From positions 1 to 51,229 of the forward strand of contig JALFNS010000021.1 in the NCBI GenBank assembly GCA_022773945.1: 51,229 bases of DNA. Reading direction: 5' to 3'. Origin of the DNA: Clostridiales bacterium (GTDB lineage Bacteria > Bacillota > Clostridia > Peptostreptococcales > Anaerovoracaceae). Positions 24,305 to 33,055 of this stretch are shown here, piece after piece; within the stretch, counting starts at the first letter, position 1, and each line of letters starts with the position of its first letter. The notes under the pieces were generated by a model, which saw nothing but the letters and a program-made list of their open reading frames with translations, had not been told where the DNA came from and made no database searches. The translations under genes and the position numbers were made by a program.

Positions 24305-25126
24305 ATGAAGGTAATCGGAACAGGCGACAATGTCGTCGACAGATATATAGACAGAAGAATAATGTTCCCGGGAGGCAATGCGGTGAATTTCGCAGCCTAT
24401 GCGCGCCGCTGCGGTGTGGAGTCCGCCTATCTGGGAAATATAGCGGATGATCCGGAAGGACATCTGGTGAAAGAATCCCTGGAGGAGCTTGGAGTGGAGG
24501 TTTCTGAGTGCCCGTATATGGCCGGACTGGCCACGGAGCGCTGTGACGTGGTTCTCAACGAGGGAGACAGACAGTTTGTGGGCAGCACCTACGGTCCGGG
24601 AACATGGAAGCCTTTCACCATAGGCGAGGAGCACATGGATTATCTCGCAGGCTTCGATCTCATTCACTGCGGATGCTACGGCGAGATGGCCGATGAGATT
24701 CACAAGCTGGAAGGAATCGATGCCATGAAGACATATGACTTCTCATGTGAGGAGGAATACAGAACAGATGAGTATCTGGAGAAGGTCTGCCCGTATATAG
24801 ACCTGGCTCTCTTCTCCGCCGAGGAGATGAGCGAGGATGAGATGGAGACGGTCATGAGAAAGGCCCATGACCTGGGCTCAGGACTGGTGCTCGTAACCAT
24901 GGGCACGCGCGGCCAGCTTCTCTGGGACGGCGAAATTTTCCACAGAGGAAAGGTCAAGCTGATAGAAGCAGTGGACACAATGGGAGCCGGAGATTCATTC
25001 TTTACGGCTTTTGCGATATCTCTGCTGCGGGGGCTTGAGTATGAAGCGGCTTTCGAATACGCCGCGGATTTCAGCGCGAAGACATGCCTCACTGAGGGAG
25101 CCTTCGGCTTCGGGAAAGAGTACTGA
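24305..25126 (+). CDS. frlD: PfkB-family kinase, probable fructoselysine 6-kinase
   Basis: 273 residues. The N-terminus (IGTGDNVVDRYIDRRIMFPG followed by GNAVNFA) is close to FrlD, and the PfkB ATP/anion-hole motif is DTMGAGDSFFTAF. FrlD phosphorylates fructoselysine at C6. The specific call is supported by the FrlB-like deglycase downstream (26735) and UTRA regulators between. Without those neighbours only 'PfkB sugar kinase' would be safe. Confidence 0.75.
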   Translation: MKVIGTGDNVVDRYIDRRIMFPGGNAVNFAAYARRCGVESAYLGNIADDPEGHLVKESLEELGVEVSECPYMAGLATERCDVVLNEGDRQFVGSTYGPGTWKPFTIGEEHMDYLAGFDLIHCGCYGEMADEIHKLEGIDAMKTYDFSCEEEYRTDEYLEKVCPYIDLALFSAEEMSEDEMETVMRKAHDLGSGLVLVTMGTRGQLLWDGEIFHRGKVKLIEAVDTMGAGDSFFTAFAISLLRGLEYEAAFEYAADFSAKTCLTEGAFGFGKEY

Positions 25127-25127
25127 C

Positions 25128-25844
25128 ATGCCTAAGAACGCCCTCACTCTGGACATGAAAATCGCCAAGGAGATTGAATACAGAATCGACTCGGGCACAT
25201 ACGGCGAGGGGGACAGACTGCCCTCGGAGCGGGCTCTGGCAGAGGAGTTCCGAGTTCAGCGGGGAACCGTCAGGAAGGCGCTGCGGTTTCTCGCGGTTCG
25301 CGGGCGCATAGTCGCCAGGAAGGGCTCCGGGTATTACATATCGCCGCGGAGAATAACCTTCGATCTGAACGCTTTCAGCTCCAGAAAGAAGATTATGGAG
25401 AAGACGGGCAAGTCCACATTCGTTAAGCTTCTGACCATGGAGGTAATCCGGGTGCCGGAGAAGATGCTCCGCAAGACTCTCTGGCCAGAGGGAACGATGG
25501 CCCACAAAATCATGCGGCTGCGCTACGCGGCGGGACAGCCTGAAGGCCTGGAACGGGCACATATAAGATGCGATATCGTGCCGGAGCTTTCGGAGGAGGA
25601 TGTGCACAACAAGTCGATTTATTCCTTCCTGAAGAAGGAGTACGGCATTGAAATCGCCAGATCTCTGTCGACGGTGTCCGTTGTGTACACCAACGGTCTG
25701 GAGTCGGAGCTGCTGAACACCAAGTTCTCGAAGCCCGTGCTCAGATACGAGGGAATCGTGTTCGACAGGAAGAACCGGCCCATAGAGTATTTCGACGATA
25801 TCATCCTCAAGGACAGAGTGCAGTTTGTCAAAAACGATGTTTAA
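25128..25844 (+). CDS. GntR/HutC-family regulator with UTRA domain (FrlR-like), 1
   Basis: 238 residues. Winged helix about 8-70 (GDRLPSERALAEEFRVQRGT, then VRKALRFL), UTRA sugar-binding domain about 95-235. Begins one base after the kinase stop. HutC-type regulators sense sugars or amino-acid derivatives and usually repress the adjacent catabolic genes. The best candidate effector is fructoselysine or its 6-phosphate. An upstream in-frame ATG at 25011 lies inside the kinase gene and is not used. Confidence 0.85.
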   Translation: MPKNALTLDMKIAKEIEYRIDSGTYGEGDRLPSERALAEEFRVQRGTVRKALRFLAVRGRIVARKGSGYYISPRRITFDLNAFSSRKKIMEKTGKSTFVKLLTMEVIRVPEKMLRKTLWPEGTMAHKIMRLRYAAGQPEGLERAHIRCDIVPELSEEDVHNKSIYSFLKKEYGIEIARSLSTVSVVYTNGLESELLNTKFSKPVLRYEGIVFDRKNRPIEYFDDIILKDRVQFVKNDV

Positions 25845-26547
25845 CAGATTATACGAAGGCATAAAAGAATATATCGACGAGGGCAGGCTGCTGCCCGGCG
25901 AGAAGCTGCCCGGTGAGCGGGAATTCGCCGAAATCGCCGGAATCTCCAGAGGAACAGCCCGCAGGATTTACACACGGCTCAGGGAGGAAGGCTACCTCAC
26001 GGTTGTGAGGGGGAGCGGAACCTACGTCCGCCGGTCGGAGCAGAGACGAATGAATTTCGAGTTTCTCTCCGAAACGGGAAATTCAGGGATTACCGCCATG
26101 CTCAACAGCTACAAGCTGAGCATATCGAGCAAAGTCCTCAATCGCGGCTTCACCGATGAAAGCTTTTTCACGAACAGGCTCGGCCTCGATGAGGGCAGCT
26201 CCGTGTTTTTTCTCCACAGAGTCAGGTACGGTGACGGGGAGCCTCTGGTGGTGGAGTACACCTATCTTCCTGCCGATGAGTTTCAGGGGATTGAGGAGAT
26301 GGATTTCTCCCGGGTGTCTCTCTATGATTACATGGATGCCAGAGACAGGATGCCGGCATACTTCAACGAGCGCTTCATGATAATAGATGCGCCGGAGCGG
26401 GAGGGAAAGCTTCTGGGAGTGAATCCTGGGGACCCTCTCTACTACATGGAGTTCGTCTGTTTCGACAGAGACAAGCAGCGTGTTGAATACACGGAGAGCT
26501 ACGCCAGATGTGACAAGTTCCAGCTGAACTTCAGCAACAGAGTATAA
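25837..26547 (+). CDS. GntR/HutC-family regulator with UTRA domain, 2
   Basis: 236 residues from ATG 25837; a TTG at 25825 is an alternative. Winged helix about 1-65 (GEKLPGEREFAEIAGISRGT, then ARRIYTRL), UTRA about 90-235. Overlaps the first regulator by 8 bases. The two are only distantly alike, so they may recognise different operators or effectors. A terminator follows, separating them from the deglycase/transporter operon they probably control. Confidence 0.85.
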   Translation: MFNRLYEGIKEYIDEGRLLPGEKLPGEREFAEIAGISRGTARRIYTRLREEGYLTVVRGSGTYVRRSEQRRMNFEFLSETGNSGITAMLNSYKLSISSKVLNRGFTDESFFTNRLGLDEGSSVFFLHRVRYGDGEPLVVEYTYLPADEFQGIEEMDFSRVSLYDYMDARDRMPAYFNERFMIIDAPEREGKLLGVNPGDPLYYMEFVCFDRDKQRVEYTESYARCDKFQLNFSNRV

Positions 26548-26596
26548 TTTCAGATTGGTATACTCAAGTAAAAACAGGATAATTAAAGGAATCATG

Positions 26597-26624
26597 GAGT
26601 CCGATTGCGGGCTCTTTTTGTTTT
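26597..26624 (+). terminator. terminator after the GntR pair
   Basis: Stem GAGTCC / GGGCTC (one G-T pair) followed by TTTTTGTTTT, 50 bases after the second regulator. Confidence 0.75.
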
Positions 26625-26678
26625 GGTATATATAATATGGGGAATTGGTCTATTAAAAAAATTCCCGATTGCTTTTAA

Positions 26679-26710
26679 TTGACAGAAAATGTTGATATTC
26701 TATATATAAT
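26679..26710 (+). promoter_or_regulatory. promoter of the deglycase/ABC transporter operon
   Basis: -35 TTGACA (26679-26684) with -10 TATATA at 26701-26706 (16-base spacer) or TATAAT at 26705-26710 (20-base spacer). The deglycase start is 25 bases beyond. No clean GntR operator palindrome was identified. Confidence 0.75.
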
Positions 26711-26734
26711 AACCATATTTGAAAGGAGATTTGC

Positions 26735-27745
26735 ATGCGTAATTTTGATTTAGAAGAATATATGAAGGAGTCGAAGGCCGCCTACGGCAGAAGAGGAGAC
26801 ATCGAGAAGATGGCGGACACGCTCCATGCCAGAGGATACAGCAATATCGTAGTAATAGGTATAGGAGGAACCTGGGCTGAATGGCATCCGGTTGTTCACA
26901 TAGCAAGACACTACACTGATGTTCCTATCTATCTGGAGAACGCTGCGGAGCTCTGCATCAAACAGGACAAGAGATATCTGACAAAGGATTCACTCGTTGT
27001 GACTTCATCCGAATCAGGCAACACCAAGGAGGTTGTTGAAGCGGTTAAAATGTGCAAGGACATGGGAATCCAGGTGGCATGCCTCACCAAGAATGCCGAT
27101 TCACAGCTCGGACAGCTCTGTGACTACGTTGTTCCGGACTGCACGGGAGACTGCGAGCATGCATACATGATGTGCTTCATGTTCATGCTGAGACTTCTCT
27201 GGAACAGAGGTGAATTCCCTTCATACGAGAAGTTTGCCGATCAGATGGAGAAGCTGCCTGAAAATCTGGTGAGAATCAGAGAGGAGTTCGAGCCGAGAGC
27301 TGCAGAAATCGCACGTAACTATGCTAAGGAACCGTACTCAATATTCACAGGTTCCGGCGCTCTCTGGGGAGAGACATACCTCTTCACCATGTGCATTCTG
27401 GAGGAGATGCAGTGGGTCAGAACAAAGGCCGTAACTTCAGCTGACTTCTTCCACGGAACTCTCGAGCTGGTTGAGAAGGATGTTCCTGTTTTCGTTTTCA
27501 AGGGCGAGGATGAGTACAGACCTCTCGACGAGAGAGTTGAAAGATTTTGCGAGAAGCTCACTGACAAGCTGACTGTAATTGACACGAAGGAATTCGCTCT
27601 GGAGGGTATCGATGACGAGTTCCGTGTAATCTGCTCACCGATGATTCTCACTTCCATCGTGACTGAGAGACTGGCTGCTCACTATGAGCTCAACACGGGA
27701 CACAGTCTCAAGTTCAGAAGATATTACAGACAGTTCGAATATTAG
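26735..27745 (+). CDS. frlB: SIS-domain fructoselysine-6-phosphate deglycase (FrlB-like)
   Basis: 336 residues with two SIS domains (GIGGTWAEWHPVVHIA, VVTSSESGNTKEVVEAV, FTGSGALWGETYLFTM) and the C-terminal LKFRRYYRQFEY, matching the RRYYGGLVEY end of FrlB. FrlB splits fructoselysine 6-phosphate into glucose 6-phosphate and lysine. SADFFHGTLELVE corresponds to the GEFRHGPLEIVE active-site segment, so the His-Gly core is kept. AAAGGAG precedes the ATG. First gene of a five-gene operon with a complete ABC importer. Confidence 0.85.
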   Translation: MRNFDLEEYMKESKAAYGRRGDIEKMADTLHARGYSNIVVIGIGGTWAEWHPVVHIARHYTDVPIYLENAAELCIKQDKRYLTKDSLVVTSSESGNTKEVVEAVKMCKDMGIQVACLTKNADSQLGQLCDYVVPDCTGDCEHAYMMCFMFMLRLLWNRGEFPSYEKFADQMEKLPENLVRIREEFEPRAAEIARNYAKEPYSIFTGSGALWGETYLFTMCILEEMQWVRTKAVTSADFFHGTLELVEKDVPVFVFKGEDEYRPLDERVERFCEKLTDKLTVIDTKEFALEGIDDEFRVICSPMILTSIVTERLAAHYELNTGHSLKFRRYYRQFEY

Positions 27746-27754
27746 AGGTGGATT

Positions 27755-28831
27755 ATGACACAGCCTATTGTTTCATTACAGCATGTCAACAAGTACTTCG
27801 GAGACAACCACGTTATCAGAGATCTGAATCTGGAGGTCAGGGAAGGTGAGTTTCTGACTCTGCTCGGACCGTCCGGCTGCGGTAAAACCACTATTCTCAG
27901 AATGATTGCAGGATTCGAGGATGCCACTGACGGAGTGATAATGGTTGAGGGCGAGAGAGTTGAGGACAAGGAGGCTTTCGAGAGAGATGTCAACACCGTG
28001 TTCCAGAGCTACGCCCTGTTCCCGCACATGACTGTGTATGACAATATTGCCTACGGACTTAAGGTCAAGAAGGTTCCGAAGGATGAAATAAAGAAAAGAG
28101 TGCTCGAAATGCTGGATCTCGTTCAGCTGAGAGGATTCGAGGGAAGGAAGCCTGATGCAATGTCCGGCGGTCAGAAGCAGAGGGTTGCCATAGCGAGAGC
28201 ACTCATCAACAATCCGAAGGTGCTGCTCCTTGACGAGCCTCTGGGCGCGTTGGACCTGCAGCTGAGAAAGCAGATGCAGATTGAGCTGAAGAGGCTTCAG
28301 CAGAAGCTGAACATCACATTCGTATACGTTACTCACGACCAGGAGGAGGCCATGACCATGAGCGACAGAATCGCGGTTATGGATAAGGGCGTGATTCAGC
28401 ATCTGGCTTCTCCTAGTGAGATATACAACAGACCGAAGACCAGATTCGTGGCCGGATTTATCGGTGAATCCAACATATATTCGGGCGTTGTCAGGGAAAT
28501 AAGCGACGGCATCGCCTCCGTGGAAACCGAATTCGGCTTCGGACTGATGCCGGCAGAGGATTTTGCTGTCGGTGAAGGCGTGCATCTGTGCATCAGACCT
28601 GAGGTCATGCAGTACAGCAAAACTCCTGTTGAAGGTTTCTCAATATCCGGGCAGGTTAAGAACAGAATCTTCGTGGGCTCAAACCACAGGACGCTGGTTA
28701 CCATGTTCGACGGATATGATTCGAGAATCAACAGAGTAAAGAATGACGACAGCTATTCGGAGGGAGATACCCTCTATCTCTACTGGGATATGGAGGACGT
28801 TACAGGAATACACAAGCAGGAGGATGAATGA
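27755..28831 (+). CDS. potA: ABC transporter ATPase, spermidine/putrescine (PotA) type
   Basis: 358 residues. Walker [10 protein letters not shown], signature [14 protein letters not shown], Walker [13 protein letters not shown], switch His in [14 protein letters not shown], and a C-terminal TOBE-like domain (about 275-355). Starts 9 bases after the deglycase. By family a polyamine importer ATPase; the operon context argues that here it imports a fructosamine such as fructoselysine. The symbol gives the family, not proven specificity. Confidence 0.85.
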   Translation: MTQPIVSLQHVNKYFGDNHVIRDLNLEVREGEFLTLLGPSGCGKTTILRMIAGFEDATDGVIMVEGERVEDKEAFERDVNTVFQSYALFPHMTVYDNIAYGLKVKKVPKDEIKKRVLEMLDLVQLRGFEGRKPDAMSGGQKQRVAIARALINNPKVLLLDEPLGALDLQLRKQMQIELKRLQQKLNITFVYVTHDQEEAMTMSDRIAVMDKGVIQHLASPSEIYNRPKTRFVAGFIGESNIYSGVVREISDGIASVETEFGFGLMPAEDFAVGEGVHLCIRPEVMQYSKTPVEGFSISGQVKNRIFVGSNHRTLVTMFDGYDSRINRVKNDDSYSEGDTLYLYWDMEDVTGIHKQEDE

Positions 28832-29694
28832 TGGCTAAGGGTGCTGTTAAAAGAAATGCTCCGGCTCTGGCGACTGCCGGTCCCGTATCCGCGTGGATGA
28901 TTATATTCGTCATGCTGCCGCTGATTTACATACTTCTGATCAGCTTCATGACCAGAAGCGCATACGGCGGTATCGACTACATATTCACACTGGACAATTA
29001 TAAGGAAATGTTCCAGCCGCTTTATCTGAAGGTTATAGCAAAATCTTTCAAGCTGGCTCTTATCACCACGGGTATTTGTCTGCTCGTGGGATATCCTATG
29101 GCTTACTGGATTGCCAGCAAACCTTTCAAGACGGCCGGGAATCTGCTCATGCTGGTTATGATTCCGTACTGGACGAGTTCTCTGGTAAGGCTCTACAGCA
29201 CGAATCTGCTGGTAATGCCGAACGGATTTATCAATACGGCTCTCATGAAGCTGGGACTTATAGATCAGCCTCTCGATCTGCTGTACAGCGATACTATGGT
29301 GCTTATGGGACTGCTCATAACATGCCTGCCTTTCTCGGTTCTGCCGCTTTACAGCTCAATCGAGAAGATGGACAAGTCGCTTATTGAGGCATCGAAGGAT
29401 CTGGGCGCCAATTCGATTCAGACCTTCTTCAGGGTTACGGTTCCTCAGACGGCGCCGGGAATTGCGGGCTGCATTATACTCGTGTTCATCCCTTCTCTGG
29501 GAATGTACTATGTACCGGAGATTCTGGGAGGCGGCAAGGTTATGCTTATCGGTACTCTTGTCAAGAATCAGTTCCTGGTTACGAAGAACTGGCCTTTTGG
29601 AGCTTCCATGGCCATCCTGCTGATTCTCATAACGCTGGCTATTATGCTTATATACACCAGATTTAACAAGCTGGAAGATCTGGAGGTGTGCTGA
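28831..29694 (+). CDS. potB: ABC transporter permease, PotB type
   Basis: 287 residues, six membrane spans, with the permease EAA loop as EASKDLGANSIQTFFRVTVP. Two ATG codons abut (28828 and 28831); the second is chosen because AGGAGG lies 7 bases before it. Overlaps the ATPase gene by one base. Confidence 0.85.
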   Translation: MAKGAVKRNAPALATAGPVSAWMIIFVMLPLIYILLISFMTRSAYGGIDYIFTLDNYKEMFQPLYLKVIAKSFKLALITTGICLLVGYPMAYWIASKPFKTAGNLLMLVMIPYWTSSLVRLYSTNLLVMPNGFINTALMKLGLIDQPLDLLYSDTMVLMGLLITCLPFSVLPLYSSIEKMDKSLIEASKDLGANSIQTFFRVTVPQTAPGIAGCIILVFIPSLGMYYVPEILGGGKVMLIGTLVKNQFLVTKNWPFGASMAILLILITLAIMLIYTRFNKLEDLEVC

Positions 29695-30542
29695 TGAGAA
29701 AGGATGGTGCCAAGCTGAGCAAGAGGCTGCGCCGGAAACGCACAGGAAGAATCTGGAGCAATGTTTTCGCCGTGGCGGTGTTCACATTTATATACATACC
29801 TGTCGCTATGATGGTTCTCTTCTCATTTAACGATCAGAGGACCAACTACTACTGGAACGGTTTCACCTTCGAGTGGTACGAGTACCTGTTCACCAAGTCG
29901 ACTCTCTGGGAGAACCTGGTGGTGTCACTGATTGTAGCTCTGGCTTCAGTGCTGCTCTCGCTGGTGGTAGGTGTTCTGGGCGCGATAGGTCTTTCAAGAT
30001 TCGAGTTCAAACTGAAGAAAGCAATTAACAGTTCGCTGTACATACCTATAGTTATTCCGGAGGTTGTTCTGGGTATTTCCCTGCTGCTTCTCTTCGATGT
30101 GTGCCATTTCCCTCTGGGTATATGGTCCATGATACTGGCGCATACAACCTTCTGTGTACCTTTCGTGGTTATAATCATGAGAGGTCGTATAGCGGGAATG
30201 GATATGTCGGTGGAGGAGGCTTCCATGGATCTGGGCGCCAACAGGATAGAGACATTCTTCAAGATCACTCTGCCTATGATGGTGCCGGGCATCATGTCTG
30301 CCGCCTTCATGTCCTTCACTCTGTCCATCGATGACGTTATTATAACGAACTTCGTTTCGGGACCTTATGCGACGACCCTCCCGATTAAGATTCTGTCCAT
30401 GGTTAAGGTCGGACTGAAGCCGGAGGTAAATGCGCTGACTACCATTATGGTTGTGGTTCTGGTGCTGGGAATAATTGCGAACAGTTTAATACAGGCGGCC
30501 ATGAAGAGGCGCGCCTCGAATAAAGTTGTTTCATATTTTTAA
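29694..30542 (+). CDS. potC: ABC transporter permease, PotC type
   Basis: 282 residues, six spans, EAA loop EASMDLGANRIETFFKITLP. Begins in a one-base overlap with the PotB-type gene (TGATG) with GGAGG 7 bases before the start. The basic N-terminus (KLSKRLRRKRTGR) fits the cytoplasmic side. Confidence 0.85.
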   Translation: MRKDGAKLSKRLRRKRTGRIWSNVFAVAVFTFIYIPVAMMVLFSFNDQRTNYYWNGFTFEWYEYLFTKSTLWENLVVSLIVALASVLLSLVVGVLGAIGLSRFEFKLKKAINSSLYIPIVIPEVVLGISLLLLFDVCHFPLGIWSMILAHTTFCVPFVVIIMRGRIAGMDMSVEEASMDLGANRIETFFKITLPMMVPGIMSAAFMSFTLSIDDVIITNFVSGPYATTLPIKILSMVKVGLKPEVNALTTIMVVVLVLGIIANSLIQAAMKRRASNKVVSYF

Positions 30543-30567
30543 GACTTTGCAGTTAAAGGAGGAAATG

Positions 30568-31653
30568 ATGAAAAAGCACATCAGAATTTTGGTGGCTGCG
30601 GTTCTCGTGGTGGCGATGGCTCTGTCCTTCACCGCCTGCGGCGGAAGCAGCGAGGATAACGGAGAAGTGAACATCTACATGTGGTCTGACTATATTTCTC
30701 AGGATGTAGTCGATCAGTTCACTGAGGAGACGGGAATCAAGGTTAACTTCTCCTATATGAATACTTCTGAGGAAGCTGTTGCCAAGATCACCAGCGGCGG
30801 CGGAGATGCATACGATCTGGTTATGCCGTGCGACGCTGATATCACAAGCCTTATCGAGGGAGGATATCTGGCTGAAATCAATCTTGACAATGTTCCTAAT
30901 CTTGATAATCTGGGCGACGCCTACAAGAACAGAGAGTTCGACCCGGAGAACAAGTACGCCATTCCGTATCTCATGAACTATGTATACGTGGTGTACAATC
31001 CTGAAACTTGTCCTGTTGAGATCAAGAGCTATGATGATCTCTGCGACCCGCAGCTTAAGGGTCAGATAGCTTCGGTTACCGGACAGAGAAATCTCTTCCC
31101 TATAGCTCTTGTATCTCTTGGATATGATGCCAACAGCACTGACGAGAACGAGATTAAGGAAGCTTACGAATGGCTCAAGAACTATGTGCCGAACGTTGCA
31201 GGCTTCGATTCGGACAGTGCGGAGACGATGCTCATAAACGGAGCGGCATCTGTAGGCTTCCTCTTCGACGGACAGGCTTCCAAGGCCTTCGCGGAGATGG
31301 GCGACGATGCTCTCGTAGTTGCTGAGCTTGAGGATCCTGTGCAGCTGGGTGTTGACGAGCTGGTAATCCCGGCCAATGCCAAGAACAAGGAGAATGCCGA
31401 GACGTTCCTCAACTATATTCTCGACGCACAGAACATGGCAGACAACCTTCAGACAATGATGGATCTGGACGGACAGGCTTATGCGTGCCCTAACGAGGCT
31501 GCCGTGAACCTGATGGGAGATGACTACAAGAAGGCGCCGGCTCTGGATATTCCTAAGTCTGTTAAGGAAAACTACTTCCTGCAGCTGGATGTCGGCGATG
31601 CAGCCAAGGTATATGACAAGTACTGGACAATGCTTATGTCAGACGAGCAGTAA
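30568..31653 (+). CDS. potD: ABC transporter substrate-binding lipoprotein, PotD type
   Basis: 361 residues. Lipobox SFTAC with Cys24 as the lipidated residue. Binding-protein fold of the PotD/PotF class (NIYMWSDYISQDVVDQFTEE near the N-terminus). Start at 30568 is preferred to the adjacent ATG at 30565 for ribosome-site spacing (AAAGGAGG). It determines transporter specificity; polyamine PotD proteins use a defined set of acidic and aromatic residues, which I did not map. Confidence 0.85.
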   Translation: MKKHIRILVAAVLVVAMALSFTACGGSSEDNGEVNIYMWSDYISQDVVDQFTEETGIKVNFSYMNTSEEAVAKITSGGGDAYDLVMPCDADITSLIEGGYLAEINLDNVPNLDNLGDAYKNREFDPENKYAIPYLMNYVYVVYNPETCPVEIKSYDDLCDPQLKGQIASVTGQRNLFPIALVSLGYDANSTDENEIKEAYEWLKNYVPNVAGFDSDSAETMLINGAASVGFLFDGQASKAFAEMGDDALVVAELEDPVQLGVDELVIPANAKNKENAETFLNYILDAQNMADNLQTMMDLDGQAYACPNEAAVNLMGDDYKKAPALDIPKSVKENYFLQLDVGDAAKVYDKYWTMLMSDEQ

Positions 31654-31666
31654 GAAACGGTAATGG

Positions 31667-31697
31667 GGCCGGCTCCGCAGGAGCCGGCCTCTTCTTG
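31667..31697 (+). terminator. strong terminator of the deglycase/ABC operon
   Basis: Ten-bp GC stem GGCCGGCTCC / GGAGCCGGCC with a GCA loop, then TCTTCTT, 14 bases after the potD-type stop. The 190 bases that follow contain no gene; arms ACCAC/GTGGT near 31765 form a minor hairpin. Confidence 0.85.
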
Positions 31698-31887
31698 CTG
31701 AGGTATGAAGCGATTAGCGCGCATCGCCTTGTATTTAAAGACGGATGCATTCGATCCCGATAACCACTGTAGAACATGTGGTAATTAGCATAATATTCCT
31801 TTTCGGTATGAAATGCAAGTGAATTTTAAGAATTGTTTAAATTTTCGGATTGATGTATATACTGCAGCCGCTTGCCCAAATAACATA

Positions 31888-31916
31888 TTCACAACCTCTG
31901 TCAAAATTGTTATAAT
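31888..31916 (+). promoter_or_regulatory. promoter directly abutting the second SGNH-like gene (leaderless)
   Basis: -35 TTCACA (31888-31893), 17-base spacer, extended -10 TGTTATAAT (TATAAT 31911-31916). The start codon is at 31925, only eight bases after the -10, so the transcript has at most about three untranslated bases. Same TGTTATAAT sequence as at larA. Confidence 0.7.
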
Positions 31917-31924
31917 GATTCAGT

Positions 31925-33055
31925 ATGGAAAAACAGGAAATAAAATTTACAAAGAAACGTATAGTACTGGGAATTGTAGTGTTCATGCTGGCGGCGGGGC
32001 TCATATTCGTCTATATGAACAAGGTGTTCAGCATGGGTGACGATGACGCCAACAGGCAGACCTTCAAGGCGATGTACAGCGAGGCCGAGGATACAATCGA
32101 TGTCGTCTATTTCGGCACGAGCGCGTCCAACAGATATTTCATCAATCCGATGGCCTATGAGGAGTCGGGAATGACATGCTTCACTATGGCGACCATGGGA
32201 ATGCCTATGTTCTTCATTCCTTATCTGGCTGAAGAGATTGACAAGACTCAGGACCCTCAGATGTACATCATCGAGATAAGATGGCTGCTGAAGGAGAGAG
32301 AGCAGGTTACCGACGCACACATCAGGAGGGTGACGGACAATATGAAGATGTCATTCACCAAGTTGGCGGCTGTGAACAAGGCTTTCGAGTTTATGGACGG
32401 AAGCAAGGGCATGCTGGGCGACATAAGCGACAAGAAGATCGACTACATGATACCGTTTATCAAGTATCACGGCAGACTTGCCCAGAATGACATGGCACCG
32501 GGAGATTTCGCCCTGACTTCAACGAAAAACGAGACTAAGGGATATGTACTGAGCGAAAGCACCACGAAGCAGGTTAATCAGTTCTACTCCAGGCTCAGCG
32601 ACGAGAGAGGAGAAATGTCAGAGGAAGCCGAGGTAACTCTGGAGGAGGTTCTGGACTTCTGTGATGACTGTGACAAGGAAGTGCTATTCGTGCTGTCGCC
32701 TTATTCCGTCAAGACTAACCAGATGCCTGTTTTCAACACGGCCATGGATATGATAGAGGACAGAGGATATACGGTTATAAACTTCAACACTCCGCAGATG
32801 TACGAGGAGCTTGAGATTGACTGGGACAAGGATTTTTACAACAGCAAGCACGTCAACTATCTGGGTGCGGAGAAGTACACACGCTGGCTGACGAACTATC
32901 TGGAAGAGAACTACGATCTGGCCGATCACAGAGACGAGAAGGGCTACGAGAGCTGGGATGAAGCCTATGAAGTTTACAGAGACTACGTTAAGGACGGCAT
33001 AAAGACAATAGGACACAAGGATAAAATAGGCGGGAAGGTGACAATAATTAAATGA
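31925..33055 (+). CDS. membrane-anchored SGNH-like protein (AlgJ/DltD-like), second copy
   Basis: 376 residues. N-terminal helix (about 12-31), then an extracytoplasmic domain with VYFGTSASNRYF (about 61-72) at the nucleophile position and DFYNSKHVNYLGAEKY as the C-terminal Asp/His block. Same broad family as the protein at 14546-15574 but without an adjacent MBOAT; it may work with that one. No ribosome site lies before ATG. The next gene overlaps by four bases. Confidence 0.7.
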   Translation: MEKQEIKFTKKRIVLGIVVFMLAAGLIFVYMNKVFSMGDDDANRQTFKAMYSEAEDTIDVVYFGTSASNRYFINPMAYEESGMTCFTMATMGMPMFFIPYLAEEIDKTQDPQMYIIEIRWLLKEREQVTDAHIRRVTDNMKMSFTKLAAVNKAFEFMDGSKGMLGDISDKKIDYMIPFIKYHGRLAQNDMAPGDFALTSTKNETKGYVLSESTTKQVNQFYSRLSDERGEMSEEAEVTLEEVLDFCDDCDKEVLFVLSPYSVKTNQMPVFNTAMDMIEDRGYTVINFNTPQMYEELEIDWDKDFYNSKHVNYLGAEKYTRWLTNYLEENYDLADHRDEKGYESWDEAYEVYRDYVKDGIKTIGHKDKIGGKVTIIK

